DNA of 61,251 nt from Salinimicrobium xinjiangense DSM 19287 (GTDB lineage Bacteria; Bacteroidota; Bacteroidia; Flavobacteriales; Flavobacteriaceae), in assembly GCF_000423585.1 (NCBI RefSeq), contig NZ_KE384055.1:1-61251 (forward strand), written 5' to 3'. The stretch's first letter is position 1; each line of letters starts with the position of its first letter. Shown here piece after piece: positions 38,636 to 45,935 of the stretch. The notes beneath the pieces were generated by a model. It did not search any database, was not told where the DNA came from, and saw nothing but the letters and a program-made list of their open reading frames with translations. Made by a program: the position numbers and the translations under genes.

Positions 38636-38847
38636 GTCAATTTTTTTATTTCAAGTTACAAAACTTCCGAAGCAGGAAAAAGCACCTACAAATGCCTGCA
38701 GAAGAAACTGTTTCAGGTAAGAAATTTCTTTAGAAAATTAACTTCAGCTTATAGAATACTAGGAATTTAAGTTAAAGCTAAATTAAAGTGTATTTGAAGC
38801 ATGAGTAACTGCCTTATTTTTAAACAAAAATTAAAAAAACAAAAGCT

Positions 38848-39210
38848 ATGACCTCATATCAAAGTAGAAGTGAAATCCAGGAGCAGCTAAAAAAGCTGTT
38901 ACCTTACCAGATCGAAGAATGTAAGACTTGCGATGAGCTGCCAAAAGCTCTTAAGGATTTGATCCAGCACAACTTCCAGGCTAGTTTCGTTTGTTACGAT
39001 AAAAAAAGCAACACTATTGAAGTTGGTGTGGAAGACCAGAATGAAAAGGATATTTACCCTCAGATCACGGTACACAAATTCAGGCTGGAAGAAGCAGTTT
39101 CTAAACTTTCAAGGACCTTTAGGAAGGAAGATGCCGACCTAAAATTCTACGGAAAAATTCTTGCCGGTCACGGAAGCTCTACCAGGATTGACGACGTAGT
39201 GCTTGTATAA
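38848..39210 (+). CDS. Hypothetical 120-residue protein
   Basis: A small soluble protein, not recognised. It is rich in charged residues, with two cysteines in the N-terminal half (IEECKTCDELPK, a CxxC motif at about 24-27) and another at about 49. The predicted pattern is an N-terminal helix, a central beta-rich part (SFVCYDKKSNTIEVGVEDQ) and a C-terminal GHGSSTRIDDVVLV. The CxxC could bind metal or act in redox chemistry, but no family supports this. It has its own terminator, so it is monocistronic between selO (divergent) and tex. Confidence 0.75.
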   Translation: MTSYQSRSEIQEQLKKLLPYQIEECKTCDELPKALKDLIQHNFQASFVCYDKKSNTIEVGVEDQNEKDIYPQITVHKFRLEEAVSKLSRTFRKEDADLKFYGKILAGHGSSTRIDDVVLV

Positions 39211-39234
39211 ATAATTGCAAATTACCTTAAAGAG

Positions 39235-39266
39235 GCCTTCCGAAGTAGTTTCGGAGGGCTTTTTTT
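39235..39266 (+). terminator. Terminator after the hypothetical gene
   Basis: A 10-base-pair stem, GCCTTCCGAA with TTCGGAGGGC (one G-T), around a 5-base loop, followed by seven T. Confidence 0.92.
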
Positions 39267-39288
39267 ATGAGGATAGGTTTAGGCGGCT

Positions 39289-39296
39289 TATCTTTG
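39289..39296 (+). promoter_or_regulatory. Candidate -7 promoter box of tex
   Basis: TATCTTTG matches TAnnTTTG exactly, 22 bases upstream of the tex ATG and just after the previous terminator. The -33 position overlaps the terminator T run. Confidence 0.55.
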
Positions 39297-39318
39297 GAAT
39301 TCAATTTCAGCTTCAAAA

Positions 39319-41445
39319 ATGGCAATTTCAGACTATATTATTTCCCGCGCCTCCCTTCCGCAGAAAAGCGTTTTAAATACACTTTCACTTTTAAACCAGG
39401 ACGCGACTATTCCTTTTATTTCCCGTTACCGGAAAGAAACAACGGGAAACCTGGATGAGGTGCAAATTGGCCTGATCCTCAAGTATAAGGCGGAATACGA
39501 AGAGCTGGAAAAGCGAAAAAAAGCCATTCTAAAAAGTATTTCTGAACAGAATGCCTTAACCCCTGAACTGGAATCCAAAATTACTTCGACTCAGGATCTC
39601 CTGCAGCTTGAAGATCTGTACCTTCCCTTCAAAAAAAAGAGAAAAACCAAAGCAGACACTGCCCGGGAACAAGGGCTGGAGCCATTGGCGAAAATGCTAA
39701 TGGCACAAAATTCGCCCAATATTAAAGCTGCTGCGGAAAGGTTTACCGGTAAAGATGTCACCAGTGTTGAGGAAGCTCTGCAGGGAGCAAAAGATATTGC
39801 CGCCGAATGGATCAACGAACATGAAGGGGTTAGAAACCGGCTTCGGAAGCAATTTCAGCAAAAAGCCATGATCTCTTCTAATGTGATTAAAAAAAAGGCG
39901 GAAGAGGATGATGCACAGAAATTCCGGAACTATTTTGAGTGGGTGGAAAAACTGAAATTTATTCCTTCTCACCGGTTACTTGCAATTCTTCGGGCAGAGA
40001 AAGAAGGTTTTGTGAGAGTTAAAGTGGAGGTAGAGCAGGATGAATCTTTTCGTATAGTGGCAGGTTTTATCCTGAAATCACATAAAAATTCCTGTACAGC
40101 ATATATAGAAGAAGCTATTGACGATGCTCTTAAGCGTTTACTTTTTCCCGCCCTTTCAAATGAAACTTTAGTTTTAGCTAAAGAGAAGGCCGATGAAGAA
40201 GCAATACATGTTTTTGCCGATAATTTAAAACAGTTGTTGCTCGCACCACCACTTGGTAATAAGCGTATACTCGCGCTGGACCCTGGTTATAGATCGGGCT
40301 GTAAACTGGTTTGCCTGGACGAGAAAGGAGATTTGCAGCACAATGAGACAATTTATCCGCATCCGCCGCAAAAGGAGGTGGCCATGGCTTCAAAAAAAGT
40401 GAAATCTTTAGTCAATGCCTACAACATAGAAGCCATTGCTATTGGAAACGGAACCGCTTCCCGGGAAACCGAGTTCTTCATTAAAAACATTCGCTTTGAC
40501 CGGGATGTGCAGGTTTTCGTGGTAAACGAGGCCGGTGCTTCGGTATACTCAGCTTCAAAAATAGCAAGAGCCGAATTTCCCAATTTTGATGTAACGGTAC
40601 GGGGTGCAGTTTCCATTGGCCGCCGACTTGCAGATCCGCTGGCTGAATTGGTAAAGATCGATCCCAAAGCTATTGGAGTAGGACAGTACCAGCACGATGT
40701 TGACCAGGTAAAATTGAAGAACGAGCTGGACAGGGTAGTGGAGAGCTGTGTTAATTCAATAGGGGTAAACCTTAATACTGCGAGTGCGCCGCTTTTGAGT
40801 TATGTTTCGGGCATTGGCCCTGCTTTAGCCGAGAACATTGTCAACTACAGAAGTGAAAACGGAGAATTCTATTCCCGAAAAGAGCTGCTGAAAGTTCCTC
40901 GGCTGGGTGCAAAGGCCTTTGAACAGGCCGCCGGATTTCTCAGAGTCCCAACTTCTGAAAATCCGCTGGACAATTCGGCCGTCCATCCCGAAAGTTATTC
41001 CATAGTAGAAAGAATGGCCGCCGATCTTAACGTGCCGCTGAAGGAGCTTGTGGGCAACAAAGAACTCATTTCAAAAATTACTCCTGAAAATTACATTTTT
41101 GACAGCATAGGATTACCTACTATTAAAGACATTTTGCGGGAGCTGGAAAAACCGGGAGTAGATCCCCGGAAGTCGGCCAAGGTTTTTGAATTTGATCCCA
41201 AGGTCAAAACTATAAAAGATCTCCATCCCGGAATGAAACTGCCCGGAATTGTGAATAATATCACCAACTTTGGATGTTTTGTCGACATCGGGATCAAAGA
41301 AAGCGGACTCGTACATATCTCAAAGCTGAAAAATGAATTTGTGAGCGATGTGAATTCGGTCGTGAAATTACATCAGCACGTACAGGTGACCGTTATGGAA
41401 GTGGATGAAGCGAGAAAGCGGATACAGTTGTCGATGATCGATTAA
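39319..41445 (+). CDS. tex: Tex-family S1 RNA-binding protein
   Basis: A 708-residue Tex (toxin expression) protein, a bacterial relative of eukaryotic Spt6 implicated in transcription. In order: N-terminal helical Tex domain (about 1-190), a YqgF-like RNase H-fold domain (about 310-460; LALDPGYRSGCK), a helix-hairpin-helix module (about 480-560; VSGIGPALAENIVNYR and VPRLGAKAFEQAAGFLR), and a C-terminal S1 domain (about 635-705; GIVNNITNFGCFVDIGIKES). Length is somewhat shorter than E. coli YhgF (773). It appears monocistronic. Confidence 0.96.
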   Translation: MAISDYIISRASLPQKSVLNTLSLLNQDATIPFISRYRKETTGNLDEVQIGLILKYKAEYEELEKRKKAILKSISEQNALTPELESKITSTQDLLQLEDLYLPFKKKRKTKADTAREQGLEPLAKMLMAQNSPNIKAAAERFTGKDVTSVEEALQGAKDIAAEWINEHEGVRNRLRKQFQQKAMISSNVIKKKAEEDDAQKFRNYFEWVEKLKFIPSHRLLAILRAEKEGFVRVKVEVEQDESFRIVAGFILKSHKNSCTAYIEEAIDDALKRLLFPALSNETLVLAKEKADEEAIHVFADNLKQLLLAPPLGNKRILALDPGYRSGCKLVCLDEKGDLQHNETIYPHPPQKEVAMASKKVKSLVNAYNIEAIAIGNGTASRETEFFIKNIRFDRDVQVFVVNEAGASVYSASKIARAEFPNFDVTVRGAVSIGRRLADPLAELVKIDPKAIGVGQYQHDVDQVKLKNELDRVVESCVNSIGVNLNTASAPLLSYVSGIGPALAENIVNYRSENGEFYSRKELLKVPRLGAKAFEQAAGFLRVPTSENPLDNSAVHPESYSIVERMAADLNVPLKELVGNKELISKITPENYIFDSIGLPTIKDILRELEKPGVDPRKSAKVFEFDPKVKTIKDLHPGMKLPGIVNNITNFGCFVDIGIKESGLVHISKLKNEFVSDVNSVVKLHQHVQVTVMEVDEARKRIQLSMID

Positions 41446-41841
41446 AGGAAGTTAGATTTTAGAAGGACGAAGTTAGAAGGAGTGGTCAGTGGTAGGTGGT
41501 CAGTTAAAGATTAGTGATCAGTGCTCAGTGATCAGTGTTCAGGAAAATAATTCTCTGCGCCCTTTCTATTTCCTCTGGTTGCTGCGTGAAAAAATGTTAG
41601 GAGTGAGCCCGGAATAATTCAGAAATTCGTTCTTCAGTCAACAGTCGCACTTATTAGTCGGCAGTTAAAGATTAGTGATTGTTAGTCAATAATCGGGGTT
41701 CAGAGTTTCTGAACTGGAAACATGGAAGCAGCAATTTTTTCACCTGCAAAGAGTAAAAGCATCAAATTACAAACCCTTAATTCCAATTTTTTCTCAACTC
41801 TCGACGAACAACGGGCAACTTCCCCATCTTAAAAAATTCTC
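41446..41841. repeat. Gene-free gap with CAGTG-type degenerate repeats
   Basis: A 396-base intergenic stretch between convergent tex and ypdA. Bases 41480-41543 and 41634-41705 are built from variants of (A/G)(T/G)CAGTG, such as GTGATCAGTGCTCAGTG. No gene and no strong terminator is seen. Confidence 0.55.
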
Positions 41842-42834
41842 CTAACTCTTTACTTTGTGAACAATATCCTCCACAATCATCTTCGCGTGCACCCTGGAAT
41901 TCTCGATAAACCATTTATGCGTTTCCACACCGCCACAGATGACTCCGGCGAGGTAAAGGCCGGCGACGTTAGATTCCATGGTCTCCGGATCGTATTCCGG
42001 GATCTTTCTTCCATCGTCCGAGAGTTTGATGCCCATACGCTTCAAAAATTCGAAATTGGGTCGGTACCCGGTAAGAAGCAGTACCCAGTCATTCTCCAGT
42101 ACCTGATCTCCTTCTTTTGAAGTAATAACTACGTCGTTCTCTCTGATCTCTTTTATTTCGGCATTAAAAACGGCTTTAATGCTGCCTTCATCTATGCGGT
42201 TATCAATATCTGGCTTTACCCAATATTTGACTCGTTCTCCAATTGCCGGGCCGCGGACTATCATGGTAACATCCCCGCCTTTGCGGTAGATCTCCAGTGC
42301 AGCATCTACTGCCGAGTTACTTGCGCCAACAACGATGGTCTTCTGAATAGCGTAAAAATGTGGATCGCCATAGTAGTGAGCCACTTTTGGTAGATCCTCT
42401 CCAGGCACATTCAGGTAATTAGGAATATCATAAAATCCGGTGGCAATTATTACATTTTTGGAAGTGTAGGTGGATTTAGTAGTGGTAACCTGGTGTAGAT
42501 GATCCCCTGCGGACTCCACTTTTTCTACCTTCTCAAAAAGATGAATTTTAAGATGATTTGAAGTGACTATCCGCCTGTAATATTCAAGAGCCTCCTGTTT
42601 GTGAGGTTTCGGATTGGTACTGATAAAAGGGATTTCGTCCAGCTCCAGCTTTTCGGAAGTGGAGAAAAAGGTCATGTTGGATGGATAATTGTACAGGGAA
42701 TTCACCAGGGTACCCTTCTCTAAAATGACATAGTTGAGACCTTTCTTTTTTGCTTCCAGTGCACAGGCAATTCCTATGGGACCACCACCAACAATGATAA
42801 TATCGTATGTATTGTCTTCTTTAGGAGTTGACAA
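41842..42834 (-). CDS. ypdA: YpdA-type FAD/NAD(P) oxidoreductase (putative bacillithiol disulfide reductase)
   Basis: A 330-residue flavoprotein related to thioredoxin reductase but lacking its CxxC redox motif. The FAD-binding VGGGPIGIACALEA loop is at about 15-28 and the NADPH-binding VVGASNSAVDAALEIYRKGG at about 167-186. A C-terminal LAGVICGGVETHKW block matches the YpdA family, which reduces bacillithiol disulfide. Bacteroidetes of this kind commonly make bacillithiol, but no bsh genes lie in the window, so the substrate is inferred. The start overlaps the rpe end by 14 bases; the two form an operon. Confidence 0.88.
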   Translation of the reverse strand: MSTPKEDNTYDIIIVGGGPIGIACALEAKKKGLNYVILEKGTLVNSLYNYPSNMTFFSTSEKLELDEIPFISTNPKPHKQEALEYYRRIVTSNHLKIHLFEKVEKVESAGDHLHQVTTTKSTYTSKNVIIATGFYDIPNYLNVPGEDLPKVAHYYGDPHFYAIQKTIVVGASNSAVDAALEIYRKGGDVTMIVRGPAIGERVKYWVKPDIDNRIDEGSIKAVFNAEIKEIRENDVVITSKEGDQVLENDWVLLLTGYRPNFEFLKRMGIKLSDDGRKIPEYDPETMESNVAGLYLAGVICGGVETHKWFIENSRVHAKMIVEDIVHKVKS

Positions 42835-43483
42835 GTTCTTTTAGTTCTTTAATGGTTTGCGTGGGATTTTCAGCCTTGAAAACAAAACTTCCGGCTACCA
42901 GTACGTCGGCACCGGCTTCTATTAGTTGTGCTGCATTTTTATTAGTAACGCCTCCGTCTATTTCAATAAGAGTAGAGGCATTATTTCGTTCGATGATCTG
43001 CTTCAGTTTTCTGACTTTTTTATAAGTATTTTCAATGAAGCTTTGTCCGCCAAACCCGGGATTTACGCTCATCATACAAACCAGGTCAATGTCATTTATT
43101 ACATCTTCCAGAAGTTCCACAGAGGTGTGGGGATTTAAGGCTACTCCGGCTTTCATTCCTTCGGCCTTAATTGCCTGTAAGGTACGATGCAGATGCGTAC
43201 AGGCTTCATAATGAACAGAAAGATTATTAGCTCCAAGGGCAGCAAACTCTTTGATGTACCTGTCGGGATCCACGATCATAAGATGTACATCTATTGTCTT
43301 CTTAGCGTGTCTTTGGATTGCCTCAAGCACCGGCATTCCGTAAGATATATTGGGAACGAAGACTCCGTCCATGATGTCTATATGAAACCAATCGGCTTCA
43401 CTTTGATTGACCATTTCGACATCCCGCTGGAGATTTCCGAAGTCGGCTGCCAAAATTGAGGGAGCAATAAGTTTGTTTTTCAT
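42821..43483 (-). CDS. rpe: Ribulose-phosphate 3-epimerase
   Basis: A 220-residue TIM-barrel enzyme interconverting ribulose 5-phosphate and xylulose 5-phosphate in the pentose phosphate pathway. Catalytic and metal residues fall in the family motifs: S9 (APSILAADF), HIDIMDG (about 34-40), VHLMI (about 66-70), MSVNPGFGGQ and the C-terminal IDGGV. The start at 43483 (MKNKLIAPS) is chosen over one ten codons upstream because it fits the family and follows a -7 box at 43502-43509. It is the first gene of an operon with ypdA. Confidence 0.97.
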   Translation of the reverse strand: MKNKLIAPSILAADFGNLQRDVEMVNQSEADWFHIDIMDGVFVPNISYGMPVLEAIQRHAKKTIDVHLMIVDPDRYIKEFAALGANNLSVHYEACTHLHRTLQAIKAEGMKAGVALNPHTSVELLEDVINDIDLVCMMSVNPGFGGQSFIENTYKKVRKLKQIIERNNASTLIEIDGGVTNKNAAQLIEAGADVLVAGSFVFKAENPTQTIKELKELVNS

Positions 43484-43501
43484 GTTGTGTTTGTTGCAAT
43501 G

Positions 43502-43509
43502 CAAAAGTA
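43502..43509 (-). promoter_or_regulatory. Candidate -7 promoter box of rpe-ypdA
   Basis: The minus strand reads TACTTTTG, an exact TAnnTTTG match, 19 bases before the rpe start. The -33 region has TTTTAG only. Confidence 0.5.
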
Positions 43510-43605
43510 ACAAGAATTATGCTAAAACAGAGGGAAGGTTGTGGCTCAATCCTGTAGGGAGATTTTTGTATCTTTAAGAGTAAACCACAACCAAAAAAGA
43601 AAATT

Positions 43606-43731
43606 ATGGAAGTTGAAGAAAAAAGTAAAAAAAGAAATTACGGTAAAATGGGTTGCTTTGTAGCTATTTTGCTTCTTATTATAATTATAATAGCTATTTA
43701 TTCGGGACTGATCAATTTCCCCGATTCCTGA
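43606..43731 (+). CDS. Probable 41-residue single-helix membrane protein
   Basis: An ATG at 43606 opens a 41-residue frame with a charged, lysine-rich start (MEVEEKSKKRNYGKMG), one very hydrophobic helix (about residues 17-33, CFVAILLLIIIIIAIYS) and a short polar tail. This inside-positive layout is typical of small bitopic membrane proteins. No family is recognised. It is divergent from rpe and convergent with rpoD, and a hairpin (43796-43820) follows. It was too short to be picked up by a 60-codon search. Confidence 0.6.
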   Translation: MEVEEKSKKRNYGKMGCFVAILLLIIIIIAIYSGLINFPDS

Positions 43732-43795
43732 TATTCTTAATTCGCCCCGGTACCCGGAATTTCCAGGAGGTTTTTTTGAAATGATATAAAATGGT

Positions 43796-43820
43796 GAACC
43801 CCGGTAATCAGCCGGGGTTC
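43796..43820. terminator. Hairpin between the small membrane protein gene and rpoD
   Basis: GAACCCCGG (43796-43804) pairs perfectly with CCGGGGTTC (43812-43820) around a 7-base loop. It lies between convergent genes, so it could stop transcription in both directions, although no long T run follows on either strand. Confidence 0.65.
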
Positions 43821-43875
43821 TTCATCAATCAATCAAAAAACGAACAGTAATCAACTGTTGCATTGTTACCGGGAA

Positions 43876-44739
43876 TTACCCCAGGTATGTTTTTAAGATC
43901 TTGCTTCTGGAGGTATGTTTCAACCTTCTTATAGCTTTTTCTTTAATTTGTCTTACTCTTTCCCTTGTTAGATCAAAAGTCTCGCCAATTTCTTCAAGAG
44001 TCATTGGGTGCTGGTCTCCAAGTCCAAAATAAAGACGAATTACATCGGCTTCACGGGGAGTTAGAGTTTCAAGAGCTCTTTCGATCTCTGTGCGCAAAGA
44101 TTCGTGCAAAAGCTCTCTGTCTGGGTTTGGAGATTCTCCTGAACGTAATACGTCATACAGGTTAGAATCCTCACCTTCTACAAGCGGAGCATCCATGGAT
44201 ACGTGACGACCGGAATTCTTCATCGATTCCTTTACATCATTAATGGTCATATCCAATTCTTTCGCGATCTCTTCGGCACTTGGCGGACGCTCATGCGACT
44301 GCTCAAGGAAAGCAAAAGTCTTGTTGATCTTGTTTATGGAACCAATCTTGTTGAGCGGTAAACGCACAATACGTGATTGTTCTGCTAAAGCCTGAAGAAT
44401 AGACTGGCGAATCCACCAAACGGCATAAGATATGAATTTGAAACCACGGGTTTCATCAAATCGTTTGGCAGCCTTTATTAATCCTAAATTTCCTTCGTTA
44501 ATAAGGTCGGGAAGGGTCAATCCCTGGTTTTGATATTGTTTCGCTACAGATACTACAAAACGAAGGTTCGCTTTTGTAAGTTTCTCCAAAGCACGGTCAT
44601 CACCCGCTTTAATTCGTTGTGCCAACTCCACCTCTTCATCTGCGGTGATCAGGTCAACTTTACCAATTTCTTGCAAATACTTATCCAGCGAAGCAGTTTC
44701 ACGGTTTGTTACCTGCTTCGTAATTTTAAGTTGTCTCAT
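43876..44739 (-). CDS. rpoD: Primary sigma factor RpoD (short Bacteroidetes type)
   Basis: A 287-residue sigma-70 factor. Region 1.2 starts at [22 protein letters not shown]; region 2 has the core-binding [11 protein letters not shown] and the -10-recognising [14 protein letters not shown]; region 3 and region 4 ([43 protein letters not shown]) are complete. Region 1.1 and the long non-conserved insert of E. coli RpoD are missing, as is usual for Bacteroidetes, whose primary sigma factor reads TTTG/TAnnTTTG promoters like those seen here. A Shine-Dalgarno-like AAGGAGA lies 6-7 bases before the ATG, unusual for this phylum. Confidence 0.96.
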   Translation of the reverse strand: MRQLKITKQVTNRETASLDKYLQEIGKVDLITADEEVELAQRIKAGDDRALEKLTKANLRFVVSVAKQYQNQGLTLPDLINEGNLGLIKAAKRFDETRGFKFISYAVWWIRQSILQALAEQSRIVRLPLNKIGSINKINKTFAFLEQSHERPPSAEEIAKELDMTINDVKESMKNSGRHVSMDAPLVEGEDSNLYDVLRSGESPNPDRELLHESLRTEIERALETLTPREADVIRLYFGLGDQHPMTLEEIGETFDLTRERVRQIKEKAIRRLKHTSRSKILKTYLG

Positions 44740-44817
44740 CTAACGTCTCCTTGGATTTTAATTATGAATAACTCTTGTATTAGTTATACGTAAGATGGGT
44801 TGGAAATGTTACAAGAA

Positions 44818-45888
44818 TTAAAGATAATGAAATTTTTTTTTCTGTTTCAATTTTTTTGCAGGTTTTCCCTGTCTCCAAACGAGGTAGCCGGTGATTGATA
44901 AAAAGGGGCCGGACAAGCCCACTAAGCAATACAAAAGTTTGGTCCAGATGCCGCCGTACTGACCAAAATGTAAGGGGATTAAAGTGCTGGAGAGTTTAGT
45001 CTGCAAATCTGCTTCCTGCACTCTTACTACAGCTTCTATTTCACCGGAAGTGTGATTTGCTTGTACGCTGTTGTAAAATTCTGAATAAAAGAATGCATCG
45101 TCATCAAACAAGCCATACACTGTAAGGTTGCCTTCAGAATTCAGGGGTAGCCTTATATAAGTAGGAGTGAAGTCGGGATATTGGGATTCAATCCGGTTGA
45201 GCAAATTCTCTACAGAGGTACTGATTTCCGGAGTTTGTGGTATAACAGGAGATTTAAGGCCTGCAGCAGCTACAGACCAGGCTAGAAAAACTCCTGTCAC
45301 TACAAGAACAAGATTGAACAGCAGGGCCCAGGTCCCCACAATGCGATGCAGGGAAGAATAAAAGGTGCGCCTGGTCTTCAGGTTCAAACGGGTGCTGCAG
45401 GCAAGGGTTTTAAGAACGCTCTTGCGGTAAAGATATATTCCGGTAATAAGGGAGAAGAAAAAAATAACGCCAATGATAAAAACAAGTATCCTTCCGGCCG
45501 AGCCGGCCTGAAAGGAGTAGTGGAACTTCAGCAGCCATCTGGTGAAAGTGGTTAATTCATTGACTTCTTTTATGATTTTACCGGTGGATGGATGTACAAA
45601 AACGAACAACCTTTCCGTAGGTTTCCGAAGGTTAAAGATCAAAGCCTCCTGCTCTTTAAAATGTTTGAGCCGGATGTCCCAGCCGGGATACTCTTCCTGG
45701 ATCTTCCGGATTGCGAGGTCAATATTAAGACCTGAATAATTTTCTACCTCCTTGTATTCCTTCCACTGATAGTCTTCAATGTCATATTGAAAAACCAGTA
45801 TGGAGCCCGAAATTCCCATGAGCACCAGAAAAACTCCGGCAATAAGGCCGGCAATAGAATGGTATTTAAGTATTTTTCTGTTGTTCAT
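44818..45888 (-). CDS. PepSY-associated transmembrane protein (iron-uptake accessory)
   Basis: A 356-residue membrane protein with four predicted helices (about 13-35, 132-155, 186-208, 317-340) and two extracytoplasmic PepSY-like regions between them. Conserved histidines lie at the membrane borders (H10, H123, H181), consistent with a heme-binding reductase-like role proposed for some relatives in ferric-siderophore reduction. The gene follows the TonB-dependent receptor on the same strand by 47 bases, supporting a role after iron uptake. The exact function is inferred. A perfect hairpin sits immediately before its start codon. Confidence 0.85.
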   Translation of the reverse strand: MNNRKILKYHSIAGLIAGVFLVLMGISGSILVFQYDIEDYQWKEYKEVENYSGLNIDLAIRKIQEEYPGWDIRLKHFKEQEALIFNLRKPTERLFVFVHPSTGKIIKEVNELTTFTRWLLKFHYSFQAGSAGRILVFIIGVIFFFSLITGIYLYRKSVLKTLACSTRLNLKTRRTFYSSLHRIVGTWALLFNLVLVVTGVFLAWSVAAAGLKSPVIPQTPEISTSVENLLNRIESQYPDFTPTYIRLPLNSEGNLTVYGLFDDDAFFYSEFYNSVQANHTSGEIEAVVRVQEADLQTKLSSTLIPLHFGQYGGIWTKLLYCLVGLSGPFLSITGYLVWRQGKPAKKLKQKKKFHYL

Positions 45889-45898
45889 GAATAAAAGA

Positions 45899-45923
45899 GG
45901 CAGCTATGAATATCATAGCTGCC
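45899..45923 (-). terminator. Intergenic hairpin between receptor and PepSY gene
   Basis: GGCAGCTATGA (45899-45909) and TCATAGCTGCC (45913-45923) form a perfect 11-bp stem with a 3-base loop. On the minus strand it is followed by TCTTTTATT and, 10 bases on, by the PepSY start codon. It could act as an attenuating terminator or an RNA stabiliser that lowers PepSY expression relative to the receptor. Confidence 0.75.
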
Positions 45924-45935
45924 GTTTACATTTTA

